This document shows positions 47,648-60,490 of a stretch of 64,000 bases of DNA, in pieces (position 1 is the stretch's first letter; each line of letters opens with the position of its first letter). A program made the position numbers and the translations under genes. The DNA comes from Saururus chinensis (lineage: Eukaryota; Streptophyta; Magnoliopsida; Piperales; Saururaceae), in the NCBI GenBank assembly GCA_035235625.1, contig CP141147.1:14559001-14623000 (forward strand), in the 5' to 3' direction. Below the pieces are notes generated by a model. It did not search any database. It saw only the letters and a program-made list of their open reading frames with translations, and had not been told where the DNA came from.

Positions 47648-50600
47648 TATCACAACCCAAAATTTAAAATTATTTTTAAATAGCACAAAGAGTAAGTTCC
47701 GAGTTTTTTTCTTTCTTAAATACAAAATAAATTATCTAATTAAAATCTAGGTTATGATAAATAGGGGGTTTCACAAATACAAATATCAAAACATATGATA
47801 TTACTATACATGTCAAAAGTTTATAAATAGTTGATTATCCCTATAAGTATAAGTTTGTCATATGTCCAAAAATAAATACTTAAGCAAAGTTGGCTCTCAT
47901 GGCAATAAATACAATTACTTGTAAAATTACAAAACTAAGGAACTAAATCTCACTAATATAACATTGATCTCTATCTTCCATCGATGTCATAGTTTCGCTA
48001 GTCCTCACCTGAAGAACCTACAACCAACAAGATCAAATAAGAATGGAACATCTCCTTCCTTTGAAGGAAATTTCTAAAAGAATAAAAGTATTAATTAATA
48101 TTTTTTTGACCGGGCTAATATCACCAAGATATTAGTTGCCTATGTACTCATTAGACAATATCTCTAATATTACTTCCAATAAAATATGATCTATATGTAG
48201 TTTTGCCTAGAAACTACAATATCTCAAGAAGCATAACATCAAACATGCAATCCTTAAGTATTTTAAATTAGCATATTTTTTATGTAAGTCCTTTAGTTGT
48301 TACACTTATTCTAATTGAACAATTAATAACAATTAATTATATTAATTATCTCATGAACCTTTCTTTATTCAATAATTAATATCTCCATTTAATCTCAAAG
48401 ACAGGCATACTCATCAAATGTCAACCTAAGTAACAAATGATATAATCACCATAGACCACCCACAAAGGGCATCATTAATAGTGAAACCCTGGAATCCACT
48501 AGGAAGTGTCATCTCCCAACCTAGCCCCTAAGCACTTAACCAGAGTGGAAGGGCATGGCCCACAACTACACTTGCACAAAAGTGGTGTGAGATGCCAACT
48601 AAGCAGGATGTTAGCAACTTAGACTGCTTGTACACTAAATGATCCTCAATAGATCAGTTGTGAGCAAAGGCTCACGCAGAGCTCCCTCCAAGGGGAGGTG
48701 CATTGGCACAATCAAATCAATAGCTCCTCAATAGAGCTAAAACTCAAAAAAAAAAATCTTCAACCCTATTTCTGCTCGACAAACAAGCAAGGATTCAAAA
48801 TGATTATCCCAAACCATAGCAGTCTATTTTAGACTAGGGTCAAGACTCATAATTGCCATTGATTCATTAACCAAGGAAAAATCGCTATGTCAAAGGCCTT
48901 GTTCTGTCACGACCCGGATTTTTAAAAGCATTTTTAAATAGCACGAATGGTAAGTAGCGAGAAATTTTTCTTTTTCTTCAAACACAAAATAAACCATTCG
49001 ATTAAATATCCAGGTCATGATAACTGGGGTTCACAAATACGAATATTAAATCGTATAATATTATTATACATCTAAAAATTCATAAAGAATAGCTCATCCA
49101 TCTAAGTACAAGTTCATTATCTGTCTGAAAATAAATAACAAGTTGACTCTTACGCTAAAGGTACACATACGTACCGGAGTTGCAAACAAGAAGAAACTTC
49201 ATCCTATACGCGTCAAACTTGATCTTACTCGTTGTTGCCTAGAAAACCTGCAACAAAGCAAACCAAACAACAACCACAACTACAATCGAGCATCTCTGCC
49301 CTCAGGAGAAGAGCTTCCAAAGGACAAAAGGTTTTATTAATATTATTCGGATCGGGCCAACATCACCCGATGTTAGTTGCCTACGTACTCATCAGACAAC
49401 ATCTCCAATGTTTCCAACAAGATCAGATCCAGACGTAGTTCTGCCTAGAAACTACTCTATCCTAATAAGCATAGCACCACACATGCAATGCTTAAGTATA
49501 TTTAACCTACATTTTAGTAAGTCATTTAATCGTTCCACTTGTCTAATTAACAAGCAATATCAAACAATGTTATTAATTATCTCACATCTCTTGTTCGATA
49601 ATTAATACTATCAAATCTATAACTCGGAGATGACTCGCCCCTCGAGAAATCCCCAACAAAGTACTCCAACCTTGGAGTAGACTGCTTAACAGCAGCTTGA
49701 CCCAAATCCCCAGGGCTCTCAATAGCCTGCCACGAATATGGGGAAGAGGATCTCAACTGTGTTCATGGACACAGATTGGCGAGAAGCACAAGCCTTCCAT
49801 GATGCTCATACAACTCCGCTTTTCGTACGTACTAAATAATCCTGGGAAGACCTGCGGGAGACCCGCGGTAAAGACCCTATGGTCAATACCCAAACCGTCG
49901 TGGCGATGAAGAAGCATATCACAATCTCCAGCATTATCCATAGAAGCCTCAGGTCTTTATGACCATTGACTCTGCCAAACATTTGAACCTAGACTAGATT
50001 AATTTCATCCAGTCAAGTATCCACTAGACCATTTGGGTCCTCTTCACCTTGTGAATCGGCCCAATAAATAGCTCATCCACTAAGCTATGACTTAGAGAAC
50101 ATCCCATAACCACCCTCGGTTCATTAACCAAGGTCAAATTCTATGTCAGTGCCCCATTCAAATCCATGAACCGGTCCCAAACCCTATCGAGGGTATTTTA
50201 GTCTTTATCTTGATTAGATGTTCTCCCTCCAAACCAACAGCAACCCATGTCTCTTGATTAATCTTCATTAATCTTAAGTTACTGATATAATTTAAAACAT
50301 CAATAATAAAAGTATACAACAACATAATCCACATAAATAATGTGCATTCACCAATGCATAAATAATGAATAAGGACCCGTTGCACTCATTTGCAGGGCTA
50401 GGGCTCAAGGAGTTCAAGCCCAAGAGTGTAAACAACTCTAATACATCCCACGAGTTACATATAAAACACTCTAGTCGATCAGTGTACTCGATTGCAGACA
50501 CGAGTAATACGCTGCTTTAAACCTAAGAATTAGGGTTCTACCCCTTATTTCCCCATGACACTCTGACCTGTCAAGGTCTTCGTGTTACTTGCTAGTCACA

Positions 50601-53600
50601 CCCCTTTCTTTTGAAGTCATTTAACATCATTCTAGGGCACCCTAACGCTCGGTTGCTAGGTTATCCGTTTTAGCGGAAATAAAACATCCTACCCCCTAAG
50701 GGCATTACGGTAAATTCCACCACCCCTACCTTGGTTCATTCGAGTCATTTTACTACCCCTTTATTAACTTAAGACATTGACATCTCACAAAGCTCCACTC
50801 TCAGACTAACCCGCGCTTCCATTCACACGAATGTGGGCGGGTCCACTCTAAGGGGTATTTTTGTCATTTGGTTTAAGGCCTTAATGACATCTAATGGGTC
50901 CAAAATTCAACTCAAGGGTACTACTAGCCTTCATGGACTTTGTGTAATTTTTCTGGCGTATGACGGGGTCGTGAACCGCTTGAACCGACCCAGGTTTTGA
51001 CTAACGGTTTACTATAAACCCTAAGGGCAAAAGGGTCAATTAACCACTCACTGGGATTTTTCCTCACCAAAAGGTTTGTCCTATAATTAGTTTACCTATT
51101 AAACTCTCACTGAGATAATTTTTAGATCCACTCATAGGCCCCTGAACCAGAGCCTCGAACTTGGGTAAGTTAATATTATATGATAATTAACTAAGAGGGG
51201 TAAAAAGGTCATTTTAGAGACTGGGATTTTTCCCGGGCCTGAAGCTTGGTAAGAATACTCTCACACCTCTTAGGGTCCTTGAGTATTTTTCTAGAATTTA
51301 TTCAACACTTTTAGCCCCCTGAACCGGACCCGGTTCATTCCCTTCTTGCTTTTTCTCTTCTTTTTTTTTAAAGGACCGACCCGGGCCGGGTTAGTGATTC
51401 CAGCCCGGAATAGGCCGGACCTGCAGACCCCGCTGTGGGTCGTCTCCCTCGTGGAGACGCCCGTAGGCGGCAGGCGGCTGCTGGACTGCACGTCCGGCTG
51501 CCGTTGGGCCGAATCTCTGGCCATAGGAGGGTCAAAACAATCGGGGAGGCCGGGGCGGAAATCCAGGTGGTGGTGCTCTGCCCGGCGGTGCCCGGAATTG
51601 CCCGGCGACGCCCAGATCCGCCCTGGATTTCTTTGTGCGGCCAACGCCTACTAGCCGCCGCTGGCTTACAACTAGCGGCAAGGCCAGGCTGGGATGAATC
51701 GTCGTCCAGCAGCAATTCCAGTGGCGCTGGCCCCGCCGACGGTGGGTGGCTGCTCTTCTTCTACCCGGTGCCCAAAGGCTCTGCCTTTCCCATCGACAAA
51801 CTATTCACTGCCGGCCGTTATAGCCACTGCCTCGGCCGGGCACAGGACTGAGGCTAGTCGGCCCACCGTTTGACAGCGATTTCGCCCACCTTGGCCCTGA
51901 GTCCGGCAGATGACTGGCCGGCCTCCGCTGAGGAAGAACCGGCCGGCTGACAGAGGATATACAAAATTACAAATCTTTCATTCAGAATTACTGTTCATTA
52001 AAAACGGCTAAACAGTAATTGCTTGCAGAAATCGCCCTTTACATTCAGATTTAATCAATAAACTACTAGTATGCTCGACTTGAAGTTTAAAAATAAAGAT
52101 CCTACCTTAATTGTCGTTTTGCCATCGATCCACCACCGCCGAAGCCTCGCCGGAAAACTCTCTTGGCCGCTCGTTCTCCTTTGCTCCAAAAATCCCTTTT
52201 TTTTTAAAGAGCCCTAATTAATTCTTTTTATAGGCATGGGATTAGGGCTCCTAATCCCATGAGAAATTAGGCCCCCAAAAACCCAATTTCGGAATGCTAA
52301 ATAATTGGACCCGCAAAACGATTTAAATGGACAATTCGCACGTTCAATTCGGGTAAACAGGTCCTGCAAGTTATAGTCGACTTCGAATGGTCATAACTCC
52401 CTCATCTGAACTCTGTTTCGCACGTTCTTGGTGGCGTTTCGAAGCTCTTTCCATCTATTTTCCATCCATATATGATTTAGCCACAACTTCTAACTAATGA
52501 TCAAGTTATTCTCACGGGAAGGTTAATGGGTCCTACACCCTAATTTCCCCGTGTACGACTTTGGGAATTTAGAAAATTCCCGGACATTACATGTTCACTC
52601 TATGAACTAGTCCTAGACCCCTTTAAGGGTGTTTTATTCTTTATCTTATTAGGTGTTCTTGCCCAATCTAAAACTATATAACCCCATTGATTAATATTTC
52701 ATAATTTTTAACCTAGTGATAAATTACTATCACAACAACTACAAACATTAAAGCAAATGAAAGTATAAATAATGCAGGCTCCACATAGATCCCAACAGAT
52801 AGCACTATTAAGGCTCAATTCAATTATGACATTAGAAAACCTTGGGCTCTTGTGTCCTAACTATCTTCGGGTTAGGAGCATCTTTTTTATTTTATGAAAA
52901 CAAGTAATAATGCCCATATGGACATTAGGATAATTTTACCACATGGAGCACATTCCTCTCCCTTCTTGGGTAAGTCTTTGACCTCTCAAGACGTTTCAAT
53001 CTCAAATTGGCATGTATATTCTATTCACAAGAATGCGAGTTGGTCTACTCATAGAGGTATTTTTGTCATTTCATCCCGGGTTTCCCTAACCATTGAGTCC
53101 AAAACTCATCTCAGGAGTACTTCTTCATGTCATGGACACGTGGTAAATTTCTAGATATTTTATGAGGTTATAAAGCCCTTTAATCTACTTTGGTTCACTC
53201 TACCATTTACCCTTAACTCTATGGGTAAAATGATTAATTATCCACATATTAGGATTTTTCCCCGCCATGTGGCTTGGTCTAAATTTAGTGTACAAACTCA
53301 CATCTCACTAGACTTTTTCCAATTTTTAACTCCACTAATAGGCCTCTTAACCAAAGCCCGAGTCAAGTAATTAAATATTACTACAATTCACTTATAAGGG
53401 TAAAACAATTATTTTATAGCCCCTGGGATTTTTTCTTTAGCTGAAACTTGGCCAAAACACTCGTGAGTATATTTGGGTTGAATAATTTTTACAAATTTTT
53501 CATAGAAGTAAAAGTTAATGAACCAGACTTGGTTCAATACTTTTTACCTTTTTTTAAGCAGACAATTAGCCTAGCTAGGTCCTGGCCAAACGGGCGGGTG

Positions 53601-54060
53601 ACCCGACCAGCCCGAACTGGAACTTGATGACCCTCTTTGCCGGTCATCTTCCCCGCAGCCGGCCAGAGGCCTACCAACCTCTAGCTCTGACCACCATGAT
53701 GGAGCAAGGGCCAAGTCTAGCCGAATCACCGCTGACATGGCCTATCATTGACCGGTGGCCAGCTGGGGGCCAAATTGCCTCGCTTACCCATTTTTTCTCT
53801 CTATGCAACAACTGACTACCATGACTGGGCAATGGGCTAGGGTCAACTAGATCGCCGTCATCTAGCTCTTTCCAAACCTTGGTTCCGCCTCAAGCTAGTG
53901 ATTGCACGTCGCTCCTCCAATGACCAAATAGTAAGCCTTTTTTTTCATGATGCCTTCCTAGCGCGATGGCTGAGTGAGGGTCTGGGCTCAACCAAATTGC
54001 CTTCATCTGGCTATTCTGGGAGCCTTGTCCCTATCACCAGCCTTTGGCTGGTCCTGCACC
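47648..54060 (+). mobile_element. Large LTR, family B copy 3, interrupted by copy 2
   Basis: The left part is 47648-48904, starting TATCACAACCC with a mutated TG. The right part, 52597 to about 54060, is collinear with the intact copy after position 50150, for example ATGAACTAGTCCTAGACCCC against ATGAACCGGTCCCAAACCCT. Copy 2 is inserted between them with the 5-bp duplication TGTTC. The 3' end is lost: the GC-rich part fades near 54060, where an Athila-type LTR begins. Confidence 0.7.
48905..52591 (+). mobile_element. Solo large LTR (3687 bp), family B copy 2, with perfect TSD
   Basis: Starts TGTCACGACCCGG and ends CCCGGACATTACA. It is flanked by TGTTC at 48900-48904 and 52592-52596, with no internal domain. 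It inserted into an older LTR of its own family. It has a GC-rich segment at 51360-51950 and a TATA-like tract near 52220 (CTTTTTATAGGC). Long open frames in the GC-rich part on both strands have no protein character I can place. Confidence 0.9.
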
Positions 54061-54069
54061 ACAAAGAGC

Positions 54070-55129
54070 CAAATGACTTTGTATTAAATGAATATCACTT
54101 CAGATAACCAAGTATCTTATTTATAAGATCACCAAGAAATAATAAGATAAATAATATTAAATGAATATCACTTCAAACAACCAATACTTACTTGAAATCA
54201 ATGATGAAACATGAATAAAACTCCATTAATTTTTTACAAAACCACCTCTAGCCTTAGTTAGAGGGATTAGAAAGTTATTACAATAAAACTTAAAAACAAA
54301 AACTACAAAAGAAGAGAAGAACAATAAGAGAAGAGAGCTCCAAAAAGGAGGGGATTATGTCTCTCCCTCATTCACCACTATTTTTATATGAGTATAGGGG
54401 GTTACTTCAATGGGAAAAGTCCAATCACATCCCTTGATTACTTCTTAATTAATTACTTGATTGGTTACTTCTTTGAAAATGTTTAGGTTATAAATCAATT
54501 AAATAAATCAAAGATTTATTCAGCAAATAAATAACCTTTACTCTTCTATAGTCATCCAATCAGCTTCATTATCTTTCATAATGTATATCAATTACAACCA
54601 TTGGAAAGATCCTCCATGTGCAAGCTTTGGGTTGATTTACTAGTTGTCCATTTACATATTGGATTTGACCCCATAAATATTTGGACTTATGAATTTCTTC
54701 GAAAAATAGAGATTGTAGCCACGAAAGGCTTCTTTCCAATGCCACAAGAATCATGTCAATCTGAATTTTATATAAAAAGATATGACTAAATTACTAAGAT
54801 TGTGTCAATCTATCCAAATCAACTCCTTCCCGAATTTGGTTCTCTTGATGCAAATCTTAAATATAATGGGTCCACATAGTTGTGTTTGACTATTTCATGC
54901 ATGTTTAGACCATTAAAAGCCCATTCTTGATCCTTAAATAGCTTTAGGGAGTTGGGCTTCACTTCCTCTTCTACTTGGATCTTGCTAATGCCCGTATCGA
55001 CATGTAAACATAGCATAGGTCCAACTCACCTATTCAAAATATAAACAGCCGAAATAAGTAATAAATTAATATAAATGAGGATTGAAATTCAATATTTGAA
55101 GACATTAAATTCAACATTATTTTAGTGCA
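54070..55129 (-). mobile_element. 3' LTR of the Athila-like element
   Basis: In minus orientation it starts TGCACTAAAATAATG at 55129, directly after a purine-rich GGGAGGCATTTAA that is a plausible polypurine tract. It is collinear with 26611-27970. The far end is truncated near 54070, and ATTAAATGAATATCACTTCA is locally duplicated (about 54084 and 54156). Confidence 0.7.
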
Positions 55130-56369
55130 TTAAATGCCTCCCAACCAGCATATTGCTAGTCTCTATCAATCCATGCATTTGAAAAAAGATATTAGTAAAA
55201 TGGAAACCAGAAAACGAGCTACTTTCATAGGTCATCACGATTACATTTAGCACATGTAGCAAGCCGTTAAACGCCTAACTAATGCTAGTGGACGAGTTGT
55301 CTCATGAAGGTTGTAGTGAATATACCAACAAAATTCAAAAACTCATGGGGTGCTTCCTAAGCAACACTAAGTTTTATGTCTTCAACCAGACAAAACAAAG
55401 AAGTAGAGAAGAAAAAAAACTGAGTGATAATGTTATCAAATGATGTTGAGAAAGTAAAGACTACGATAATAACTGTAAAATAAGACCAAAGAACCTCTTC
55501 ATCCCCCTTAGCAAATATCAAACTTTACAATTAACTCTAAAATACTCAAGCACTAGTTTTCATTGATTAAGTATTTAAAGAATATTTGTGAGAGTCCAAA
55601 TTAACCATTAAATTTCTATGTAGATGAAATTTTGAAATAATGTTTTAGTGAGTCCATGTAACATTATGACAAAATAATTAGAGGATCAATCTCCTTAAGT
55701 AGTATGCTCTTCTACTCACCAAGAGATATTTAGATAGCCAAAAGAACCAATTTAAACTTAGCAACCTATATGAGATAACAAGCGGTTTGCATGTTCAATT
55801 TAATACCTCATGGGCCTTATCTGTAATATTCCAACGTGTTTGTGTTGTTATAATGATGGCTTCACCCTAGCTTACAAAATGAAACATTATTTGGAAACAT
55901 TATTTTTTTTCATAAGATCTCCATCACTTTTTTTACTCTCTTTTTTTATATAAGAAACCATTTTCAAAGTACCCAGTTTAATTCACTAGTTGCTTTCCAT
56001 AATGATAATAATCCACTTGTTTTCTTCTTCTTTACTAGTTAAGTGAACAAGAAGGTCGAAGTTCATTAGAATTAGTGTCTTAACATTCCGGGTGAGTATT
56101 AGAGGAAAAATCACATAATTCAACTTCAACTCTAAAAATTAGTTTCTTAGATCCTCTTCATGAAATTTAATTGAAAAGACTCATAAAAAAGGCAAGTTTA
56201 ATTAAAAATATACAAGTGCCATCATTATCTAGAGATCAAAACAAAGAAGAAAAATATCAAGAAAAAATGAAGGTTATCACAAACAATACTATTAATAGAA
56301 ATTATCAAAACTCACCCTCCAACCCAAATGAAACATTGTCCTCAACATTTTAAAAGATTTTTTTTAGAA
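55130..56369 (-). mobile_element. 3' internal region of the Athila-like element
   Basis: AT-rich sequence between integrase and 3' LTR, where Athila elements often carry an env-like frame. No credible frame survives. Confidence 0.4.
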
Positions 56370-57155
56370 AGAAAAAATATGAAAAGATCAACCTCGTAAA
56401 TAGGACCTTCAAGAGTTGCGGACTCAACTTTTGGGACAAAATATTGATAAATGGTTTTAAACATGGTACATTACTTAAAAAACATTACCATTATATGGGT
56501 TTTCAATTTCAACTATTCTATAAGGATAAATAGTTTTTACAATGAAAGGACTTGTCTAGCAAGATCTCAATTTTCCTAGAAATAAATGGAGCCTAGAATT
56601 ATAAGACAGAACTTTTTAAGATGGTTCAAAAGTCTTACGAAATATGTTCTTATCATGAAATGTCTTTATTCTTTCCTTTTACACTCTAGCAATCTCATAA
56701 GCATCATGTCGAGTCTTATCTAATTCATTTAGATGTAATTTTCTATGCAACCTAGCCTTGTCAAGATTGAAGTTGTCAGCCTTGATTGCCTAATAAGCCC
56801 TATGTTCTAACTCCACAGGCAAGTAATAAGTCTTTCCAAAAATTAATCGAAAGGGGACATTCTAATCACGGTTTTAAAAGCAGTATGACAAGCCCAAAGA
56901 GCATTGGTTAGTCATAATGACCAATCCATTACCATTTGGATTCACTATTTTTTGTAAAATATTTTTGATTTCCCTATTTGAAATTTCTACTTGTCAACTT
57001 GTTTGTGGGTGATAGGGTGTAGCAAATTTATGTATGATTCCATGTTTTTTCATCAAGGCCTCAAAGGACCTATTTCAAAAGTGTGTATCCTGATCCTATA
57101 TAATGACTCAAGGTGTTCCCAATCTTGTCAAATATTTTCTTTGAAATTTCACAAT
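56370..57155 (-). pseudogene. Athila-like integrase, broken
   Basis: The minus strand in order gives: RLGTP and VII.DQDTHF (about 57130-57085), FATPYHPQTS.QVEISNREI near 57030-56970, LPVELEHRAY near 56815, LDKARLHRKLHLNELDKTRH near 56750, FHDKNIFRKTFEPS near 56660, YNSRLHLFLGKLRS near 56600, and IVEIENPYNG near 56500. Dots are in-frame stops. These are the family-typical core and C-terminal segments. The 5' part of the integrase is missing at the junction with the nested gypsy sequence. Confidence 0.85.
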
Positions 57156-57241
57156 GTTGTGATCAGAAAGAAGTACCCTCATCTTTTTGTCGCTGACCTC
57201 TAGTGAATTTTGGGGGACCAAAACTTCTAAGAGGGGGAGGA
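57156..57241 (+). pseudogene. Tail of gypsy pol plus polypurine tract
   Basis: Plus-strand sequence immediately before the LTR at 57242. A KKYPHLFVADL-like end, a broken frame, then AAGAGGGGGAGGA as polypurine tract abutting the LTR's TG. This shows that the LTR is a 3' LTR rather than a classical solo LTR. Confidence 0.6.
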
Positions 57242-58327
57242 TGTAAGGACTCTCATTTCTAAACCGGTTTTCGTTTCATTTTAATCGTCAGTTATTGCGT
57301 GGTTAACTCTTTTTCTTATTAATTCGGTGGTTTCGTAAATAAATGGTGTTTTTGATGGTTTTAATCAAAATCAACTTCACAATTGTTGGTTTTAAGTGAT
57401 TTTGAGTCAAATCTGAATTTTTGGGATTTTTTTGATTTTTTACTAATTTTCTGAAAATTAAGGTTTGGCGGGACCCCCTGTGGGCCCCACCGTCGAAATT
57501 TTGATTTTTGGACAACATTAACCCAGACCTCAACACAAGCCTTTACCAAAAAATGTTATAATTTTCCCAGGTTTAATTAGTGCTCAAATTGCTAAATTAC
57601 CCATTTTTAGCCTATTTTTCTATTCATACCCCACTAATTACCCATAAACACCTCAAACCCTACTATAAATAGAATGACCTGAGCCATTTCTATTTTTGGA
57701 ATAGGCTGGGAAATGGAGGTTAGTCCTAATTCCCCAATTAGGCCCGGATTAGAAGGAGTTTAAGGTAAGTCTCTTGTAATTAAGCCTTAAAACCTAGATT
57801 TTCTCTTAATCCTTTCTAAATCTATCATTTCCCCTTTGTTTTGATTCGTTTTTAAACATTAAAACTACTGATTTGCATCTTTACTTCAAACCCTAGATCT
57901 AAAAATCCGATTTTTATGTTCAACAAGCCCTAAATCTAAGTTTTTTATTTTAAATCGGTTTTAATGGAGTTTAATTTAAACTCTATGTCTTTGTAAGGTT
58001 TTCAAGAAGGGTGACCATCAAATCTAAGTCTAATCAAGGGATAAGGTAATGGACTTTCAAAATTTCAGTCTTCCTATGGTAAAACTCTTGATTTTGTGGT
58101 TTATTTTAAATGGATTTACTTGATTTAGTGCTTTAATGACATGATTAGTAAATGGTAATCTTTAATTCCGATTTCATAGGGTTTTATCTTGTTATGATAT
58201 AAATTAGCTTTTTGGAAGTTATGGTGGAATTTTAATGGCATTTAGGTTGTTAGATGGAGATTTTAAGTTTCATCAATGGAGTTTCAGTTTGAAAATTTGA
58301 AATGGAGAAGAAGGTCGATCTGCCTTG

Positions 58328-58440
58328 TTGGCGTTCGAACGGCCCTCCTGCACGTTTGAATGGCAACACTGTCAATTCGACAGATTTCCCGTTTAGCCGA
58401 TCAAACGGCCCTACTGGGTGTTCGAACGGCTACATAGCAG
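58328..58440 (+). repeat. Cluster of GTTCGAACGGCC-type motifs in the LTR
   Basis: GCGTTCGAACGGCC, CGTTTGAATGGC, GATCAAACGGCC and GTGTTCGAACGGCT lie within 110 bases. A weaker version of the cluster is at 21290-21360 in the related LTR. Confidence 0.7.
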
Positions 58441-59671
58441 ATTTTGTAATATTTTCATGATGTTTATTTCGGTAATTCTACTTTGATATATCATTTTCAT
58501 GTGTATGTGGAGTGTTTTGAGCTATAGTATGCTACTAGAAAGGCATACCATTGAGGTTATGAAGTTGTGGTATATATTTAGTGTTATGTAGAATGGCTTG
58601 TGGTTGGATATATGATGTTGAAATTACCATCTTGAAGTTATGAATGGTTGATTCTCTATGGTTATGTATATTTTCAGTAGAGCTACAACATACTAACGGA
58701 CTGATATGTCATGTTAGGATGTGGTTAATTGATGTGTGAATGTTAGTGAATGTCATGGCTCAAGGATGAAGTGAATGATCTTATATGTGTTTAGCTTGTG
58801 GTTAAGCTTTGATTTGAGTTATGATTTTAATGATTCTTCACCTATGATTTCTGCTGGAATTCATGATTAGATGTTAATACACATGTGTAGGGTGATGGTG
58901 AGTGAATTACAAACATGTTGTTATGCATTGAGGGAAATGCTTCTACTATGTACACACACACATGTGGGGTTTAATGATGATGATAAGGTTTACTATTATG
59001 ATTATGAATGATGTATGAGGGGCTGATGAGAGCACTTATCATGAATTAGGATTCATGTATGCCTTGCCCACGTATGTATCATGTTGCATGCATCATGAAA
59101 ATGGATTTTCAATTGAGGTTTTATCAAGATTAATCGAATGTGATCAATTGGATGCAATGTGGTGAAATTGCGTGCCGGATTAATCAATCGTGGCTTAATC
59201 GAAACTTGATTAGTCCGAAAGGACATGTTTTGATTTGAGTTCCTTCGTGAAACATGTGCACTCCCAGGGTTGAGTCTAGTTAAGTGGAATTATGTGGGGG
59301 ATGAGTTACGTACTTGTCTTGCGATTTGAGATTATTATTGTCTTCTGGACCCTAAGAATCTAGTATGGTATGCTTTATGCACTAGCTACCATGTGTTCTA
59401 GGGTTTCCTATGTGGGAACTCGGGCTCTTCCCCATCGCAGGAGATGTCCCAAAACGAACACCCTTGCTCTAGATTCTCTTCCTGAGAATGTGACATCCTT
59501 GGCCAGGATCATCTGGGGCTAGCAGCTTTAGGGATTAACAACCCCGAACTTCTTAAATTCTTGTGTAAAATTTGGACCACGACACGCCTTCGTGGCCTTG
59601 TCTATGTTCCCATCTGTGTGACACTAAATTGTGATTACTCCTTGATGGAGGCATTCTTTTTATGATGTGAT

Positions 59672-59842
59672 GCGTGATTTGATATGTATGTTGGAGGTAC
59701 ATCTCATGTAGGTTGATATGATGTTGAGGCATGATTTGATATGTATGTTAGAGATACATCTCATGCAGGTTGATATGATGTTGAAGCATGATTTGATATG
59801 TATGTTAGAGATACATTTCATGCAGGTTGATATGATGTGAAT
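59672..59842 (+). repeat. Three tandem 57-bp units within the LTR
   Basis: Units at 59672-59728, 59729-59785 and 59786-59842. Each contains GATTTGATATGTATGTT, GATACAT.TCATG.AGG and TTGATATGATGT. Units 2 and 3 are nearly identical. Confidence 0.9.
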
Positions 59843-60490
59843 GGCACCATGTGGATTATACACTATGATGCAGGTTTAGGTGATGTGTATGTGAGATCAA
59901 GAAATGATTCATCTTGTCAATCCTTGCTTTGATTGGTTATGTTGCTATGCCGTCGTGTTTCCTATGATGATAGTGTATTAGAAAACCATTGCTGAGTTTG
60001 TTAAACTCACCCCTCTTTATTGTGTTTTGCTTTGGGGCTGCGTGGCATGACACGCAGATGGACAGGATCTCCTCTTCGAGGAAAGGTCGAAGACGACTTG
60101 GGAGTGATCGTGGAGTCCTCTTATGTGACTTATTTCCCTGGATTATTCTTTTATGATTAGAACCTTGTGTATGGTTCTCATTTTGATTTACGCTACTTTA
60201 TATATTTGTGTTGTTTAAGACCTATTTTGGAGCCTAGAGTGGGCTATGGTTTAACTAAGCATGTGGGTTTGAGACTTTTGTTTATCTTAGAGTTAATGTA
60301 ACTCTATTTCTTTTCTACTTATTTACTCTTTCTCAAAGTGGTGTGCATACTCTGTAATGTTATTAGATCGCCCGTGAATAGGGCATAAGTCTTCTGCTAA
60401 ACCGTATCTCAATTTCCCTTGTCGCCCCCATGTGCTTGACCAGCCCCTGGACCGGGTTCGGCTTGGGTCGGGCGGTGTCGGGGCGTGACA

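Larger units (their letters stand above)
57242..60490 (+). mobile_element. Gypsy 3' LTR (3249 bp) nested in the Athila-like element
   Basis: Starts TGTAAGGACTCTC right after a polypurine tract and ends GGGGCGTGACA. It has a TATAAATA near 57666 and the AAACTCACCCCTCTTTAT block near 60003. Landmark order matches 20150-23426. The 5-mers beside it do not match (GAGGA against CATAT), as expected if only the 3' end of the element survives. Confidence 0.75.

Noticed and set aside
51291..51851. Frames of 100-138 codons on both strands in the GC-rich part of the family B solo LTR
   Set aside because: They are Ala/Arg/Pro-rich, overlap each other, lie in LTR sequence and show no domain; a GC effect.
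59660..59863. Minus-strand frame with three 19-residue repeats
   Set aside because: Produced by the in-frame 57-bp DNA repeat inside an LTR.
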